Shown one piece after another: positions 12,301-21,867 of a stretch of 64,000 nucleotides of DNA. The notes beneath the pieces were generated by a model. It was given only the letters and a program-made list of their open reading frames with translations, was not told where the DNA came from and did not search any database. The position numbers and the translations under genes are program-made. Origin of the DNA: Rugalucina vietnamica (Eukaryota; Mollusca; Bivalvia; Lucinida; Lucinidae); assembly GCA_964017185.1 (NCBI GenBank), contig OZ024875.1:45959986-46023985 (forward strand), in the 5' to 3' direction. Each line of letters begins with the position of its first letter. Position 1 is the stretch's first letter.

Positions 12301-14269
12301 AACGTCGATGCGACGTCAGCGCATGACGTCAGAATGACGTCATATCAACGTCGCTGCGACGTCATGACGTCGCATCGACGTCGATCTGACGTCATTCTGA
12401 CATCATGTGCCTGCTGGGATTAACTTTTCTTTTGAGACGGAACAAAGAGGCGAATGCATGCGGGAATTTAGGCAAAACAGATATTGACATACATGTGTGT
12501 GTCATTTAGCAAATAAGAGAATCTGTGAAGCTGGAAGAAAGGGCAGAGAGCGCAAAGCCGGAGCCAATAGGCCATCACCGGTCTCTTCAACATTGACTTG
12601 CTCTACTTGCAACCGACGGTTTAGACCTAAAATTGGTCTAGTCAGCCATCAAAGAGCACACCGGCACACATGCACAATCTAATAATCAAGGAATATAGAT
12701 GGTCTAAGACCATGCAACTATAGTTTAGTTTTTGTGAGTCGCTCTGTGGCGCAACAAGATGCATAAAACTGTCGAAAGGCAATATGCTGCTTTTCAGATT
12801 AAACATGATAGAGACTGTGTTTTATTTTAAATAGTGTAGCGAAAAACATGGCGATAATCAGCAAAATAGAGAATTTACAAAACGAAAAGCCTTTTGCGTT
12901 TAAGGCGATGCGATGATGCGCTGAACACCCCCGTCTTCATATTAAAGCAAACATCTCAAGGACAAACTCAAAAATAGTTTGGTCTCTACATTATAAACAC
13001 CTGTACAGACAATAACCAGAGATGTTTAGAACTGTCAAACATGTATTCTTTTTTTTTGTTCAAACACATAATTTGTGGGTATACATAATCTATGTTTTGG
13101 ATCAGAAATAAGAAAATAGGTATATCCCTGCAAACCCCAGTTTTTCTATATAAAAGTGGGGTTTATGGAGGTATACATTTCATGGACATGTTTTTCTGAT
13201 GATAAGCTTTCAAACCAAAATATAACAATCCTTACTGATTGACCATAGACCAGAGCTGAATCACGGACTCTTGGCTTATGTCCCGTATCTCTTGTATGAG
13301 GATAGCGTCATAGCGTAGGACAATCTGCAAAATAATACAAATCCAACGACAGATAGATCTGTTATGCATGAAACTGTATAGAAATCATATAGAATTTAAA
13401 AATCCGACACTGCTATCAATTGAACGCGAGCAGTTCCACCATACAGGGTCGCAAGAATTGTACATTAAGCCGTTTAGCCTCTCGTGATTAGGTTTTGTAA
13501 ACAATTGAAAAGGAGTATCTACTAGCTTTAGACATTTTTCCAGTGCCATGTACGTAAATAACGTGGGCATGTCTTGTTACCATAATATGCATAATCTCTT
13601 GTTGAAAACATACCCATTTGAAGCAGTCCTGTCCACAAATGCAGATCTATGTCAAAGGTAAACCGGCACGGTTATACAAACAAATGCAGTTTACTTCTTA
13701 CCTGTGTGATATAGCCGGCCACCTCAGCGTCACTCATTTTAGCTCTTCCAAATGTTTTAATGTTGAACGCACCGATCCTTATTACATGCGGTAAAGGATC
13801 ACCAACTTTTCCAACAGCTTCACGAACTTGCGCAGGGTATTTTGATTCATCGCTGAGAGTTTTGGGAGCGGTGAGTGAACGAGCATTGCTGTTGTTGAGG
13901 GCACACAGTAGGACCGCAGCACAGAACACTAAAGTCAGTTTCGTGTTCAGGTTTCTGCTAAATAATGAACCAAGGGATTTTAGGGTCTTTCCATGCCCGT
14001 TTAATTAAAAGAGCTGCACAATCAGATGACAGATTATTGTCTTTCCATCGGTGCTTCTTTGTTCTTTTGGGCGTTTCCCACCGTTGACTTGAGACTTTGC
14101 TCTCCTTGCTTCGGTTACTGGTCATTGCTAAAGTGCTTTGTCGTTTGGATTTAAAAAATGAAACGAAAAGGAAAAAGTAGGAAACAAAGTCTTGAAAGAT
14201 CTTAAGCGGCTTTCTAAAACATCGGAAACGTATAAATGGAAAAAAGTATACGTACCTGAGGGCGTACAT
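6274..14269 (-). CDS. DNase I-family secreted endonuclease, nine exons
   Basis: Predicted Mg/Ca-dependent endonuclease of the DNase I family, cutting DNA outside the cell or in a digestive or vesicular lumen. Exons in transcript order: 14256-14269, 13702-13957, 13236-13324, 12177-12254, 10482-10585, 10138-10256, 9621-9778, 7730-7826, 6274-6321. All have AG/GT borders and matching phases, giving 963 nt and 320 residues, close to the 280-320 usual for the family. Residues 1-30 form a signal peptide. Expected catalytic residues are present: E102 (LIQEIRD), H192 (GIHAKP), D227/N229 (LGDFNA), D272 (CSYDR), H312 (SDHYPVEF). C232 and C269 match the family's conserved disulfide. The [11 protein letters not shown] motif is in exon 4. 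Introns carry family A, F, R and other transposons, plus a LINE fragment. The gene looks intact. Family assignment is firm; the exact member (DNase1 or DNase1-like) is not decided. Confidence 0.9.
6567..6798 (-). mobile_element. Family A MITE (A2)
   Basis: Contains AAAGGCGCAGATCAGC and GCTGATCAGCGCCTTTGTTT flanking a short loop, then the asymmetric arm with CACTGTACAAGCCGG. In DNase I intron 8. Confidence 0.75.
6905..7682. mobile_element. Foldback element of the AAGAGCAGTGAA repeat
   Basis: Left arm 6908-7110 and right arm 7180-7680 are inverted copies (CACCGCGGTTTCGGCTTCTT against AATAGCCGAAACCGCGGTAT; ATAATCTGCACTATGGAT against ATCCATAGTGCAGATTAT). F1 has landed in the right arm. In DNase I intron 8. 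Confidence 0.65.
7318..7508 (+). mobile_element. Family F MITE (F1)
   Basis: CAGGAAAACATGTCCGTGAA to GGGCAAGTTTCGAAATG. Hairpin half deleted. Inserted in a foldback element of DNase I intron 8. Confidence 0.7.
7730..7826 (-). CDS. DNase I gene exon 8
   Basis: Encodes [20 protein letters not shown] and [10 protein letters not shown], matching the family's strand after YDR. Acceptor ATTTCAG, donor GTAAGG. Confidence 0.85.
7912..8720 (-). mobile_element. Family R retroelement copy with RT core (R3)
   Basis: Minus strand. An RT segment (8397-8714) contains [20 protein letters not shown], the conserved RT motif, then [11 protein letters not shown]. It is joined directly at about 8395 to the 3' UTR tail (7912-8393), so the C-terminal ORF region seen at 63400-63916 has been deleted. 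It lies in intron 7 of the DNase I gene, on the same strand. Confidence 0.75.
8779..8890 (+). mobile_element. Family A MITE, partial (A3)
   Basis: Only the hairpin (GCGAAAACAAAGGCGCTGAT) and one terminal repeat (TTTCTCATGATGTGGCTCAA) are left. Confidence 0.65.
9141..9362. mobile_element. TTAA-flanked hairpin MITE, copy 1
   Basis: CTCATTTAAGCCTGGC, then a near-perfect hairpin from AACAGAATAGCCCCAGATG to GGGGCTATTCTGTTTG, ending ATGGGTTTA. In DNase I intron 7. Confidence 0.7.
9374..9609 (-). mobile_element. Family A MITE beside a DNase I splice donor (A4)
   Basis: TGAGCCGCCTCATGGGAAAA to CCATGCAGCGGCTCA, flanked by AA on both sides. It ends 11 nt inside the intron after exon 7. Confidence 0.82.
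9621..9778 (-). CDS. DNase I gene exon 7
   Basis: Encodes [20 protein letters not shown] and ends TTCSYDR, giving the metal-site D/N pair, the disulfide cysteines and the YDR aspartate. The GTACCT donor lies 11 nt from the end of a family A transposon (9374-9609). Confidence 0.9.
9815..9915 (-). mobile_element. Family R 3' tail, 100 bp (R4)
   Basis: GTAAAAGTAGGCAATGATCA followed by the CCACCCCAAAAACCGAGGTG block; truncated after TATACTAAG. In DNase I intron 6. Confidence 0.7.
10138..10256 (-). CDS. DNase I gene exon 6
   Basis: Encodes [19 protein letters not shown], with the catalytic histidine, then [13 protein letters not shown]. Acceptor CGGTCAG, donor GTAGGT. Confidence 0.9.
10482..10585 (-). 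CDS. DNase I gene exon 5
   Basis: Encodes [19 protein letters not shown], the typical FEREPY segment. Acceptor ATATACAG, donor GTACAT. The open frame continues upstream of the acceptor and by chance reads SVFIYR, but exon 4 already supplies that residue block. Confidence 0.88.
11866..12030. repeat. Long near-perfect palindrome (about 65-bp arms)
   Basis: CATGGGTGCCCAGTGGAGAA to TCCACTGGACACCCATGATG with loop ACTCGGCGAGCCTCGT. AGAAAAAGAATC lies at one flank, as in the palindrome at 49440-49585. Confidence 0.75.
12177..12254 (-). CDS. DNase I gene exon 4
   Basis: A 78-nt phase 2-to-2 exon encoding [16 protein letters not shown], a DNase I signature. It is needed for a full-length protein. A palindromic transposon (12265-12418) ends only 10 nt upstream of this acceptor. 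Confidence 0.88.
12265..12418. mobile_element. TGACGTCA-rich palindromic MITE at a DNase I acceptor
   Basis: Inverted ends CCCAGCGGGCACATGACGTC and CATGTGCCTGCTGGG with an ATT 3-bp duplication. The palindrome contains many TGACGTCA or GACGTC sites. It ends 10 nt before exon 4 of the DNase I gene. Confidence 0.75.
12497..12682 (+). pseudogene. C-terminal C2H2 zinc-finger tail of a LINE polyprotein
   Basis: Encodes [18 protein letters not shown] followed by a finger, [20 protein letters not shown] and RAHRH. A Cys-x2-Cys finger with RIGLxSH-type residues is common at the C-terminus of invertebrate LINE reverse transcriptases. Only this end is left. It lies in intron 3 of the DNase I gene on the opposite strand. 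A real small zinc-finger exon is the alternative. Confidence 0.45.
13070..13203 (-). mobile_element. Family F MITE, half copy (F2)
   Basis: From TGTGGGTATACATAATCTAT through AAACCCCAGTTTTTCTATAT to GGACATGTTTTTCTGATG. Confidence 0.7.
13236..13324 (-). CDS. DNase I gene exon 3
   Basis: Encodes [12 protein letters not shown], which holds the catalytic glutamate, and ends in phase 2 at a GTAAGG donor. The acceptor is TTTTGCAG. Confidence 0.88.
13702..13957 (-). CDS. DNase I gene exon 2
   Basis: Encodes the signal-peptide core ([13 protein letters not shown]) and the first nuclease strand ([12 protein letters not shown]). Acceptor ATTTAG, donor CAG/GTAAGA. Its frame continues from the ATG at 14269. 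Confidence 0.88.
14256..14269 (-). CDS. DNase I gene exon 1 (start codon)
   Basis: A 14-nt coding exon, M-Y-A-L plus two bases, followed by a GTACGT donor. It joins exon 2 in phase and supplies the only in-frame ATG ahead of the hydrophobic signal peptide. Upstream 5' UTR and promoter are not defined. Confidence 0.7.
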
Positions 14270-14952
14270 TATCGGTCTTCACCTCAGAATCGGATAGTTC
14301 ATATTAAATTGATAACTTTTATCAAACATAATTAATTATATGACGGCAATTTATTTTCAGTTGACCTACAGTCAAGCATACTTAAAGGATAGTATTGGAC
14401 CTATTAAAAGTCACAATAAATATGTCACACTCCCAAAGCACACAGCAGCACGTGCTAGAAAACAAAACCACAAGCTGCATTATCATAACTGATTGTCGGG
14501 GGTACGCAATATTTAGCCCAGAGTACTACATAGAGGTATTTAATGCGTTAAAGGTTGGGACTTTATCCAATCGTTTTATAAGTTAGAACACGTTGGACAG
14601 AGAAATAAAACAGAAATATTAGTCTTTTTATTTTATTTTATTTTTTTATTTTTTTTTTAAACTTTCACCTTTCATCGGAAAACTAAAAGCCGGTCACTGG
14701 CGGTCAGTTGTTTCTAATTTTTTAAGTAAAATATTGTATTTTATTCGAACGTGAATTTCTTGCTTCTTCATTCTTGGGAATAACAAGAACAACCATAACA
14801 TCTCGGATGAGTTCGAACTTCGGCTAGGTTCGACCTCAGATTGCGGAGTTAGCTGCCCTTGAGCGTCTGGAGCTGAAGACGGCCCGCTGTCGGCACGTCA
14901 GCGGCTGCCGCATTTTAAAGGGAAACAACAAAAATTGATAGCATCGCTTTTT
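14270..14952. other. Upstream region of the DNase I gene
   Basis: Must contain the 5' UTR and promoter of the minus-strand DNase I gene unless further exons exist. I see no convincing TATA box or Inr. A T-rich low-complexity patch lies at 14623-14660. Confidence 0.35.
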
Positions 14953-17105
14953 TAGCTCACCTGAGCCGAAGGCTCACAGGTGAGCTGATAGTATACCCAT
15001 GCTCCGTCGTCCGTCCGTCGTCCATCCGTCCTCCGTCCGTCCGTCGTCCGTCGTCCGTCGTTCACAATTTCAAAGATCTTCTCCTCTGAAACCGCTTGGC
15101 CAATCAAAGCCAAACTTCATGTGGAGCATCTTAGGAAGGGGGGATGAAAGTTATATAAATGGTCCAGGTCACATGACCAAGATGGCCGCCATGGCTATAA
15201 ATAGCGAAAACCTTTAAAAATCTTCTTCTCCAGAACCAGTGGGTCGATTTCCACGAAACTTGGTATGTAGCATTGGGGACGCGGGCCCATCATAGTTTAT
15301 ATAAATCATGACCCTAGGATGACCTTGACCTTTTTTACGGCAAGGTCAGCTTAGTAAAAAAGGTCAAGGTCAGCTTAGGTCGCCAATGCATTTGAATGGG
15401 AAAAATGGTAAAATGCTATTTAATGGGTAAAACTTACTGGGAATAGGAAAATGGACAGAAGATTAATGCTACTGGAAAATTTTAGCCCTGGGGGGGGGGG
15501 GTGTCTGCCCCTGCCCCGGGGCTATATACATGTATATGACCATAATATTCAAACATCTTCTTCTCTGAAACCGCTAGGCCAATCAAAGCCAATCTTCATG
15601 TGGAGCATCCTTGGGAAGGGGGAATGAAAGTTTATATAAATGGTCAAGGTCACATGACCAAGATGGCCGCCAGGGCTATAAATAGCAAAACGTTTAAAAA
15701 TCTTCTTCTTCAGAACCAGAAGGCCTATGATTTTGAAACTTGGTGTGAAGCATCTGGGAATAGAGCTTCACAAAGTTTATATAAATCATGACCCTGGGAT
15801 GACCTTGACCTATTTTACGGCAAGGTCAACTTAGGTCTCCCATGCATTGGAATTGGAAAAAATAGGAAAATGTAATAAAATGGCAGAAAACTTGCAAGAA
15901 ATGAGCAAATGGACAGAAGATTTATGTTCAAGAAAATATTTTGGGCCCAGGGGGTTGTCTGCCCCTGCCCCGGGGCTATATACATGTATATGACCATAAT
16001 ATTGAAATATCTTCATCCTGAAATCGCTAAGCCAATCAAAGCCAAACTTTTTGTGGAGCATCCTTAGGAAGAGGGAATAAAAGTTTGTATAAATGGTCAA
16101 GGTCGCATGACCAAGATGGCCGTCATGGCTATAAATAGCAAAAATGTTTAAAAATCCTCTTCTTCAGAACCAGAAGGCCTATGATTTTGAAACTTGGTAT
16201 GAATCATCTGGGAATGGAGCTCTACAAAGTTTATATAAATCATGACCCTGGGACGACCTTGACCTATTTTACGGCAAGGTCAACTTAGGTCGCCCATGCA
16301 TTTGAATGGGAAAAAATAGGAAAATGTCATGTAATGGCAGAAAACTTGCTAGGAATGAGCAAATGGGCAGAAGATTTATGCTTATGAAAATATTTTAGGC
16401 CCATGGGTTGTCTGGCCCTGCCCGGGAGCTATATACATGTAGATGACCATAATATTCAAAGAGGTACAAGTAGGCAAAGATCAGGAAAAGGCGCAATCAG
16501 AAAGAGATTCCCACTCCAAAAACCGAAGTGGGAAAAAACCAAACTAACAATCAGGCACTTATACCATGAAACATATCGTAAACAGCTTTTTCTCAGAAAC
16601 TGCTTAGCCAATCAAAACCAAACTTTATGTGGTGCATCCTTAGGAAGAGGAAATGAAAGTTTATATAAATGGTCAAGGTCACATGATCAAGATGGCCGCC
16701 ATGGCTATAAATAGCAAAAAAAAATAAAAATAAAAATCTTCTTCTTAAGAAACAGAAGGCCTATGATTTTGAAACTTGGCATGAAGCATAAAGGAACGGA
16801 GGTCTACAAAATTTGTATAAATCATGACACTGGGATGACCTTGGCCTATTTCACGGCAAGGTAAACTTAGATCGCCACTGCATTTGAATGGAGAAAACTG
16901 TTAAAATGTCATTTGAATGACAAAACTTGCAGTTAATTGGCAAATAGACTGTATTTTTATGATTTGAAAAAGACATTGACTCCAGGAGTTATTCTGACCC
17001 TGCCCTAGGGTTATATACATGCATTGTACCATTCTAGTCTAACAAGTTCATGTATATATCTCAGGTCTCAGGTGAGCGTTTACAGGACCATTGGTCCTCT
17101 GGTTT
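14953..17105 (+). mobile_element. AGCTCACCTGAG element with four tandem units
   Basis: Opens with an AGCTCACCTGAGCCGAAGGC head hairpin and a GTCCGTC tract (15000-15062), followed by four units of about 460 bp (starting near 15070, 15545, 16005 and 16590), each with CCAATCAAAGCCAAACTT, GGTCACATGACCAAGATGGC and GACCTTGACC. Closes with TCAGGTGAGCGTTTACAGGA. R5 sits in the fourth unit. This head, tract and tail style is familiar from bivalve genomes. No protein-coding signal. Confidence 0.75.
16461..16583 (-). mobile_element. Family R 3' tail inserted in a tandem-unit element (R5)
   Basis: GGTACAAGTAGGCAAAGATC to ATATCGTAAACAGC. It splits the fourth unit of the 14953-17105 element, so it is younger than that array. 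Confidence 0.75.
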
Positions 17106-17264
17106 TATTTTGGCACATTGTTCACATGATAAATCATAATAAATAGTGATTCTGACTATTAGATAGTAAATTATTGTTTTATGTCTTTAACTTTATTCAG
17201 TCTAACTTAGTCTACTTCGACATCGAAAAAAATCGCTACTACATAAAACCACTTGAGAAACTTA

Positions 17265-18631
17265 TAGGGCTGTCACACATTCGCGTATCGACTCACGTAT
17301 CTACGGCGTATCGAGATACGAAAGGTACGTCACACGTACGTCGTAGATACGTGGGCATACGTAGCTCATACTCTTCGATACGTAGCTCATACTCCTCATA
17401 CGCCGTACATACGTCACACATACGTGGTACATACGAAAGCAACGTGGCAGGTACGTCGTAGATACGTACAATGTAGCTCGTACTCCTGATACGCCACACG
17501 TACGTAGCGGTTAAAATGCCACGTAACCGTGACGTATGTACAGCGTACCTTTCGTATCTGCTACGTATGCGTGACGTATGTGTGGCGTATCCTCAAATGT
17601 CTTTTCGTATCTACGGCGTATCAGCGACGTACGTGTGGCGTATCTCGCGTATCAATGGCGTATGTGCTACGTATGTGCTACGTTCGTTTCGCTACTGTGG
17701 AGTATGTGTGACGTATTAGGAGTATCAGGAATATTTTGTGGCGTTCCAAGAGAATCTTAATGCTTCTATATGTATGTTTTCGTTTTTCCGAAGTCATGGA
17801 TCAAATGTTTCTCACGGTTCTGGGTGTCGTGCATGGTTCTTTCATGGCTACGCTTGGTGTAGCCTCCGTCTTTGTTCATAAGGTCTTACGACCAGGATAT
17901 AGAGCTTGAAGATGTTCCCCCACCACCACCACCACCTCGGTTTTTTCGGTGTTAATCTAGATTATCTAGATTTCTCCGGTGGCATCTTCGACCTCTTTTA
18001 TGAGCCTGTGCGTGAGAAAACCAACAATTTGGGGTTCCGACCAGGTCTGACACAAACCAGCCTGTACAGTCTCAGAAGATAAGAGGCTGGAAATTTTGGA
18101 GTAGAAAGTAGAGGAATTGTACTATCCACGTAGAAAAAAACAAAGGCACTGATCAGCTACGCAGTTAATGCGAAGCTGATCGGCGCCTTTGTTTTTGCCT
18201 ATGCAGACTGTTGTTTTTTTCCATGCGGCGGCTCATATTTGATAACTATAATAATGTGCGAATTGCATGAGCAAAGTGAACACAACCGTTTGTTCTCATA
18301 GGTATTAAAAAGCAATTGGTACAGAACAGATACGCCGTAGATAAGAATGGAACGCAGTACATACGCCGTAGATACGTCACGCGTACACTTCATACGCCAT
18401 ACATACGTCACACGTACGTAGCACATACGCTTTGATACGCCGTACATACGAAAGTGAAATTCCATACGAATACAGATACGTCACGGATACGCCACGGGAA
18501 CGTAGCAGGAACGTCACACGTACGTGGTACATACGTCTCTCGAGCAAAATACGGCTCAGACCTCGGCGTATCAACATTTTCATAGATACGTGAGCGATAC
18601 GCCGCTGATACGTGAATGTGTGACAGAGCTA
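17265..18631. mobile_element. Transposon with ACGTA-repeat terminal arms
   Basis: Ends TAGGGCTGTCACACATTC and GAATGTGTGACAGAGCTA, flanked by TTA on both sides (17262-17264, 18632-18634). Arms of about 480 and 300 bp are degenerate arrays of GTACGTxGTACATACG-type sub-repeats in inverted orientation. The middle has a family A MITE. Open frames here are repeat artefacts. A 3-bp TTA duplication fits PIF/Harbinger-like elements, but no transposase is present. Confidence 0.72.
18001..18235 (+). mobile_element. Family A MITE nested in the ACGTA-repeat transposon (A5)
   Basis: TGAGCCTGTGCGTGAGAAAA to CATGCGGCGGCTCA with a TA duplication. Full hairpin with GCTGATCGGCGCC. Confidence 0.8.
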
Positions 18632-19163
18632 TTACAATCAAAATACTAGATGCCTTTGGTATCGTATCGAAGTACGCTTTGGGTGTACTTGGACCTGACT
18701 TCTGTCATGTTCTTGTACATGCAGCCTACTCATTACTGAAGACTGCGAATGCAAAAACTATGACATAGTCTTTAGATTTTCCGTACAGCTGGTGTTTTTT
18801 CTCGTGCTCCGAATTTTTAGTAAGTTATTGTGCGCCCAGGGATCTCTCGTCGGGCAACTTAATGAATCTGTGAGTGCGCGTTTTTGATTCATCATGGTGG
18901 CTATCCTGATTTATGAGTTTGTCCTTGATGATTTATTGACTAGTTTGAGATTCACCACGAGGACCGAACAACTAACTTAATGTTGTGAACCACTGCAGAA
19001 ACTGAGGGTGAGGTTATGGCCATGAAAAATTGATTAAAGCCCGCCAGTACTTTTTATATTACTGATCGTTCCAAGGCGATACTTTTGTGGTGGTTCGTAT
19101 TGTTTTATGTCTTGGTATTGAGTTTTGTGTTGTTAGGCCTTATGTATGTTTTCAAATTTTTAC

Positions 19164-19502
19164 TTAAAGGCCTAAGTCAGCCGCCACCCGGCGAGAGATT
19201 AACAGGTAATACAGGTAGAGCTACTGTGCAGCTTCTGTCATATATATTGTCTTACTGATAATCCCCTAGACGCTACCGTTTGAATTAATTGCACTTTAAT
19301 CACAGGTATGTGCATAAGTATTTATGGTTATCTGTTTTACAAGGGAGCATATATCAGTTATTTTACAGGTAGCAGCAACAGCAAATCAAATTGATTATTG
19401 GATTTTTAGGAGCTGCTGGAGATGTTGTTAATCCTTTGGTGTCTAGACAAATACTGAGATAAGCTGCCTAATTTCGCCTTTTATAGTCCACCTAGGCTTT
19501 TA
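19164..19502. mobile_element. Insertion within R6
   Basis: About 340 bp that other family R tails lack. Ends look like short inverted repeats (TTAAAGGCCTA and TAGGCTTTTAA). No coding content seen. Confidence 0.45.
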
Positions 19503-19584
19503 AGTTTGGGTAACTGAGTGGCCACCTTTAATGAAAATGGCTGCCCATTCGGCTTATTATATGTTTTCTTAGTATAAATACCTG

Positions 19585-19817
19585 GGCCCAGAAGTTGTTC
19601 CATTAACGACATCGTTATTTAACGATTCGTCAACATTTCAAACATGAATATTACAAATACACTGTTATTTTTTGTTGATAAAATGTGAGAATCCTTTGCA
19701 CTGCATAGGATTCTCACATTTTTTTCAACAGAATATGACAGTCGTAGTCGGCATTTACTTAACGAGTTGAGGTCTTAACGATGACGCTAAGCTAAAGAAG
19801 TTTTGAGCAACTGGGCC
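19585..19817. mobile_element. GGCCCAG-ended MITE nested in R6
   Basis: Inverted ends GGCCCAGAAGTTGTTC and GAGCAACTGGGCC, an internal GTGAGAATCCT/AGGATTCTCAC hairpin, and a likely 3-bp CTG target duplication inside the retroelement tail. Confidence 0.7.
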
Positions 19818-19906
19818 CTGGTTGTTATTTTTTACTTTTTTCCCACTTCGGTCTTTGGTGTGGAAATTTCTTTCTGATTGCGCCATTGCCTACTTTTACT
19901 TTTTTA

Positions 19907-20727
19907 TATAAATTGGTCAAGTTTTAATATTTTGCATGTCGGTAATGAACATAGTCCTAGACGCAGTTACACCTCAGTTACGCGAAAAGAAAATGAGAGA
20001 TTTTTTTTCTCGCCAATATATTTATACCAAAAATGTAGAACTCAATAAGCGACCGCATGACATTCCCCGATATTTTTCTCATTTTCATAGAGCAGTTGAT
20101 TTTTATATGTGACCATCGGTTCAGCAGCAGAGCGTTTGGTAGGATTGATTGTATTCAAAACGGGATAACCCGCTTGGAGTGAACTGTTGTGTCATACTAG
20201 AATTATCGACTCAAAGACTGGTTTAAGACCATTGATCAAATACGACTTTTAGTAAAATCATTTTGTACACCTGTGTGTTGAATTGAGGGTGAAATGAGAT
20301 TACACGAAGATTAACCAAAGCCACCAAAGAAAGGCTTTGAGATTAACAGCCTTATATGTACAAGCTTAATAATCTAGCATTCTATCTGTCTACGTGGTTA
20401 TACACAATGTTTGGTTTACGTTGTTGATAAGCAAAATAATGAAAATTGTAACTTCACTTGAGTGTTAAGTGGCTATAATTTGTCTTTTTTCTTCTTAGTT
20501 AATTTGTTTTGGTTTCGCAATGGCTTAACTGGACCAGTTAACACATTTTCAGTCATGTTGAGATTGAGTCGCTGCTTTCTAGGTATTAACCCGTACATTG
20601 CGAGTTTAAAGTGTATTGTTTATTAAGTACGTGTACATGTATATTAAAGGATTCTAGCCCCGGAGTCTTGTTCTCTACCTCCAGGCCACAAAGTTCCACA
20701 TCATTTTATGGTGTGAACCCTACATGA
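19907..20727. other. No feature seen
   Basis: AT-rich, no long frame, no recognised repeat. Confidence 0.45.
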
Positions 20728-21060
20728 ATGTTCACTGCGAAAGCTGAGGGCGAGGTTAGGCGCCTGTAAAATCGGTTTAAGCCACCCAGTAATTTTATAT
20801 TACTGATCGTTCAAGGCGGTACTTCTGCTGTGATTCTATTTCTTTTATGTTTTTGGAGTCGAATTTTAGTGCAATTTTATGTATGTTTCTTATTCATTTA
20901 AGTTCGGGTAACTGAGTGGCCTTCTATTGGGAAATAGCTGCTCACTCAGCTTTCGATAGATGTATTCTAAGCGTAAGTACCTAATTGTCAATTAAGTTTT
21001 TCCCTACTTGGTTTTTGGAGTGGGAATTTCTTTCTGATTGCGCCTTTTCCTTGTACCTTG
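20728..21060 (+). mobile_element. Family R 3' tail (R7)
   Basis: From CACTGCGAAAGCTGAGGGCG through TTACTGATCGTTCAAGGCGG to TTGCGCCTTTTCCTTGTACC. The last CTACTT block is lost. Confidence 0.7.
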
Positions 21061-21127
21061 TAACACTCAAGAAAAGTATTACATGTAACGCTTGAAAACT
21101 TCAGTATGCAAATAATAGCGGGGTTAA

Positions 21128-21863
21128 GGGGATGCCAATTGTTAAAATCTAATACTTGTATAATTTTACCTGTATAAAGAAAAATGACAATTTTCAAAGG
21201 AGACTGTATATTCTTGAAACATTCTTGTATGAGTCATTCAAACATCGAATACAGATTATTTTATGCCCAAAAACTTAGCTCTAGAGGGCTCAGCAGCACG
21301 CTTATCAGCATTGGTCAAGTTACTTCCTGGTTTGATTCCGTTGTCATCTGTCTGGCATGCTGGATAAGTTTTACTAAAAGCTACCACCATAAACATGATC
21401 TCCAAAAGCCAGACTACAATCTGTGAAAGTTTGTCCACTCGGAGATGATTTCTTCTCGGGGAAAACATGATATTTTTCATATATGCTGAAAACCTTATAC
21501 AGCAGATACAGTAAATAGTATGATTTCTCCCAAAATATTGACTTTTTGTTCAAAATACTTTCACAGATTGTAGTCAAGACATTGGAGATCATGTTTACGG
21601 TGAAAGCTTTTAGTAAAATTTATCCGGCATGCCAGACGGATGACAATGGAATCAAACCAGGAAGTGACCTTGAACAAATCTGATAAGCGTGCTGCTGAGC
21701 CCTCTAGAGCTGAGGTTTGGGGCATAAAAGAATATTTATTCGATGTTTGAATGACTCGTACAAGAATGTGTCAAGAATGCCCAGTCTCCTTAGAAAAATT
21801 GTCATTTTTTCTTTATACAGGTAAAAATTATACAAGTATTAGTTTTTGACAATTGGCATCCCC
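21128..21863. mobile_element. TTAA-flanked foldback element
   Basis: Arms of about 310 bp (21128-21435 and 21555-21863) pair almost throughout, with ends GGGGATGCCAATTG and TTAA on both flanks. The 120-bp spacer is non-coding. Confidence 0.82.
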
Positions 21864-21867
21864 TTAA

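Larger units (their letters stand above)
18832..19906 (+). mobile_element. Family R tail carrying two nested insertions (R6)
   Basis: Begins GGGATCTCTCGTCGGGCAAC and ends GATTGCGCCATTGCCTAC. Interrupted at about 19164-19500 by a sequence with AAGGCCTA/TAGGCTT ends and at 19585-19817 by a GGCCCAG-ended MITE. Confidence 0.7.

Noticed and set aside
12265-12418. Native CRE enhancer array
   Set aside because: The TGACGTCA sites form one palindrome with terminal repeats and an ATT duplication, so a MITE is the simpler reading; regulatory use would be secondary.
14999-16714. Repeated frames with GRGNESLYKWSRSHDQ-like residues
   Set aside because: Produced by the tandem units of the AGCTCACCTGAG element.
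17174-18641. Several open frames on both strands with TYV/YAVRMCDV patterns
   Set aside because: They read the degenerate ACGTA array of a transposon; all frames are open because of the repeat.
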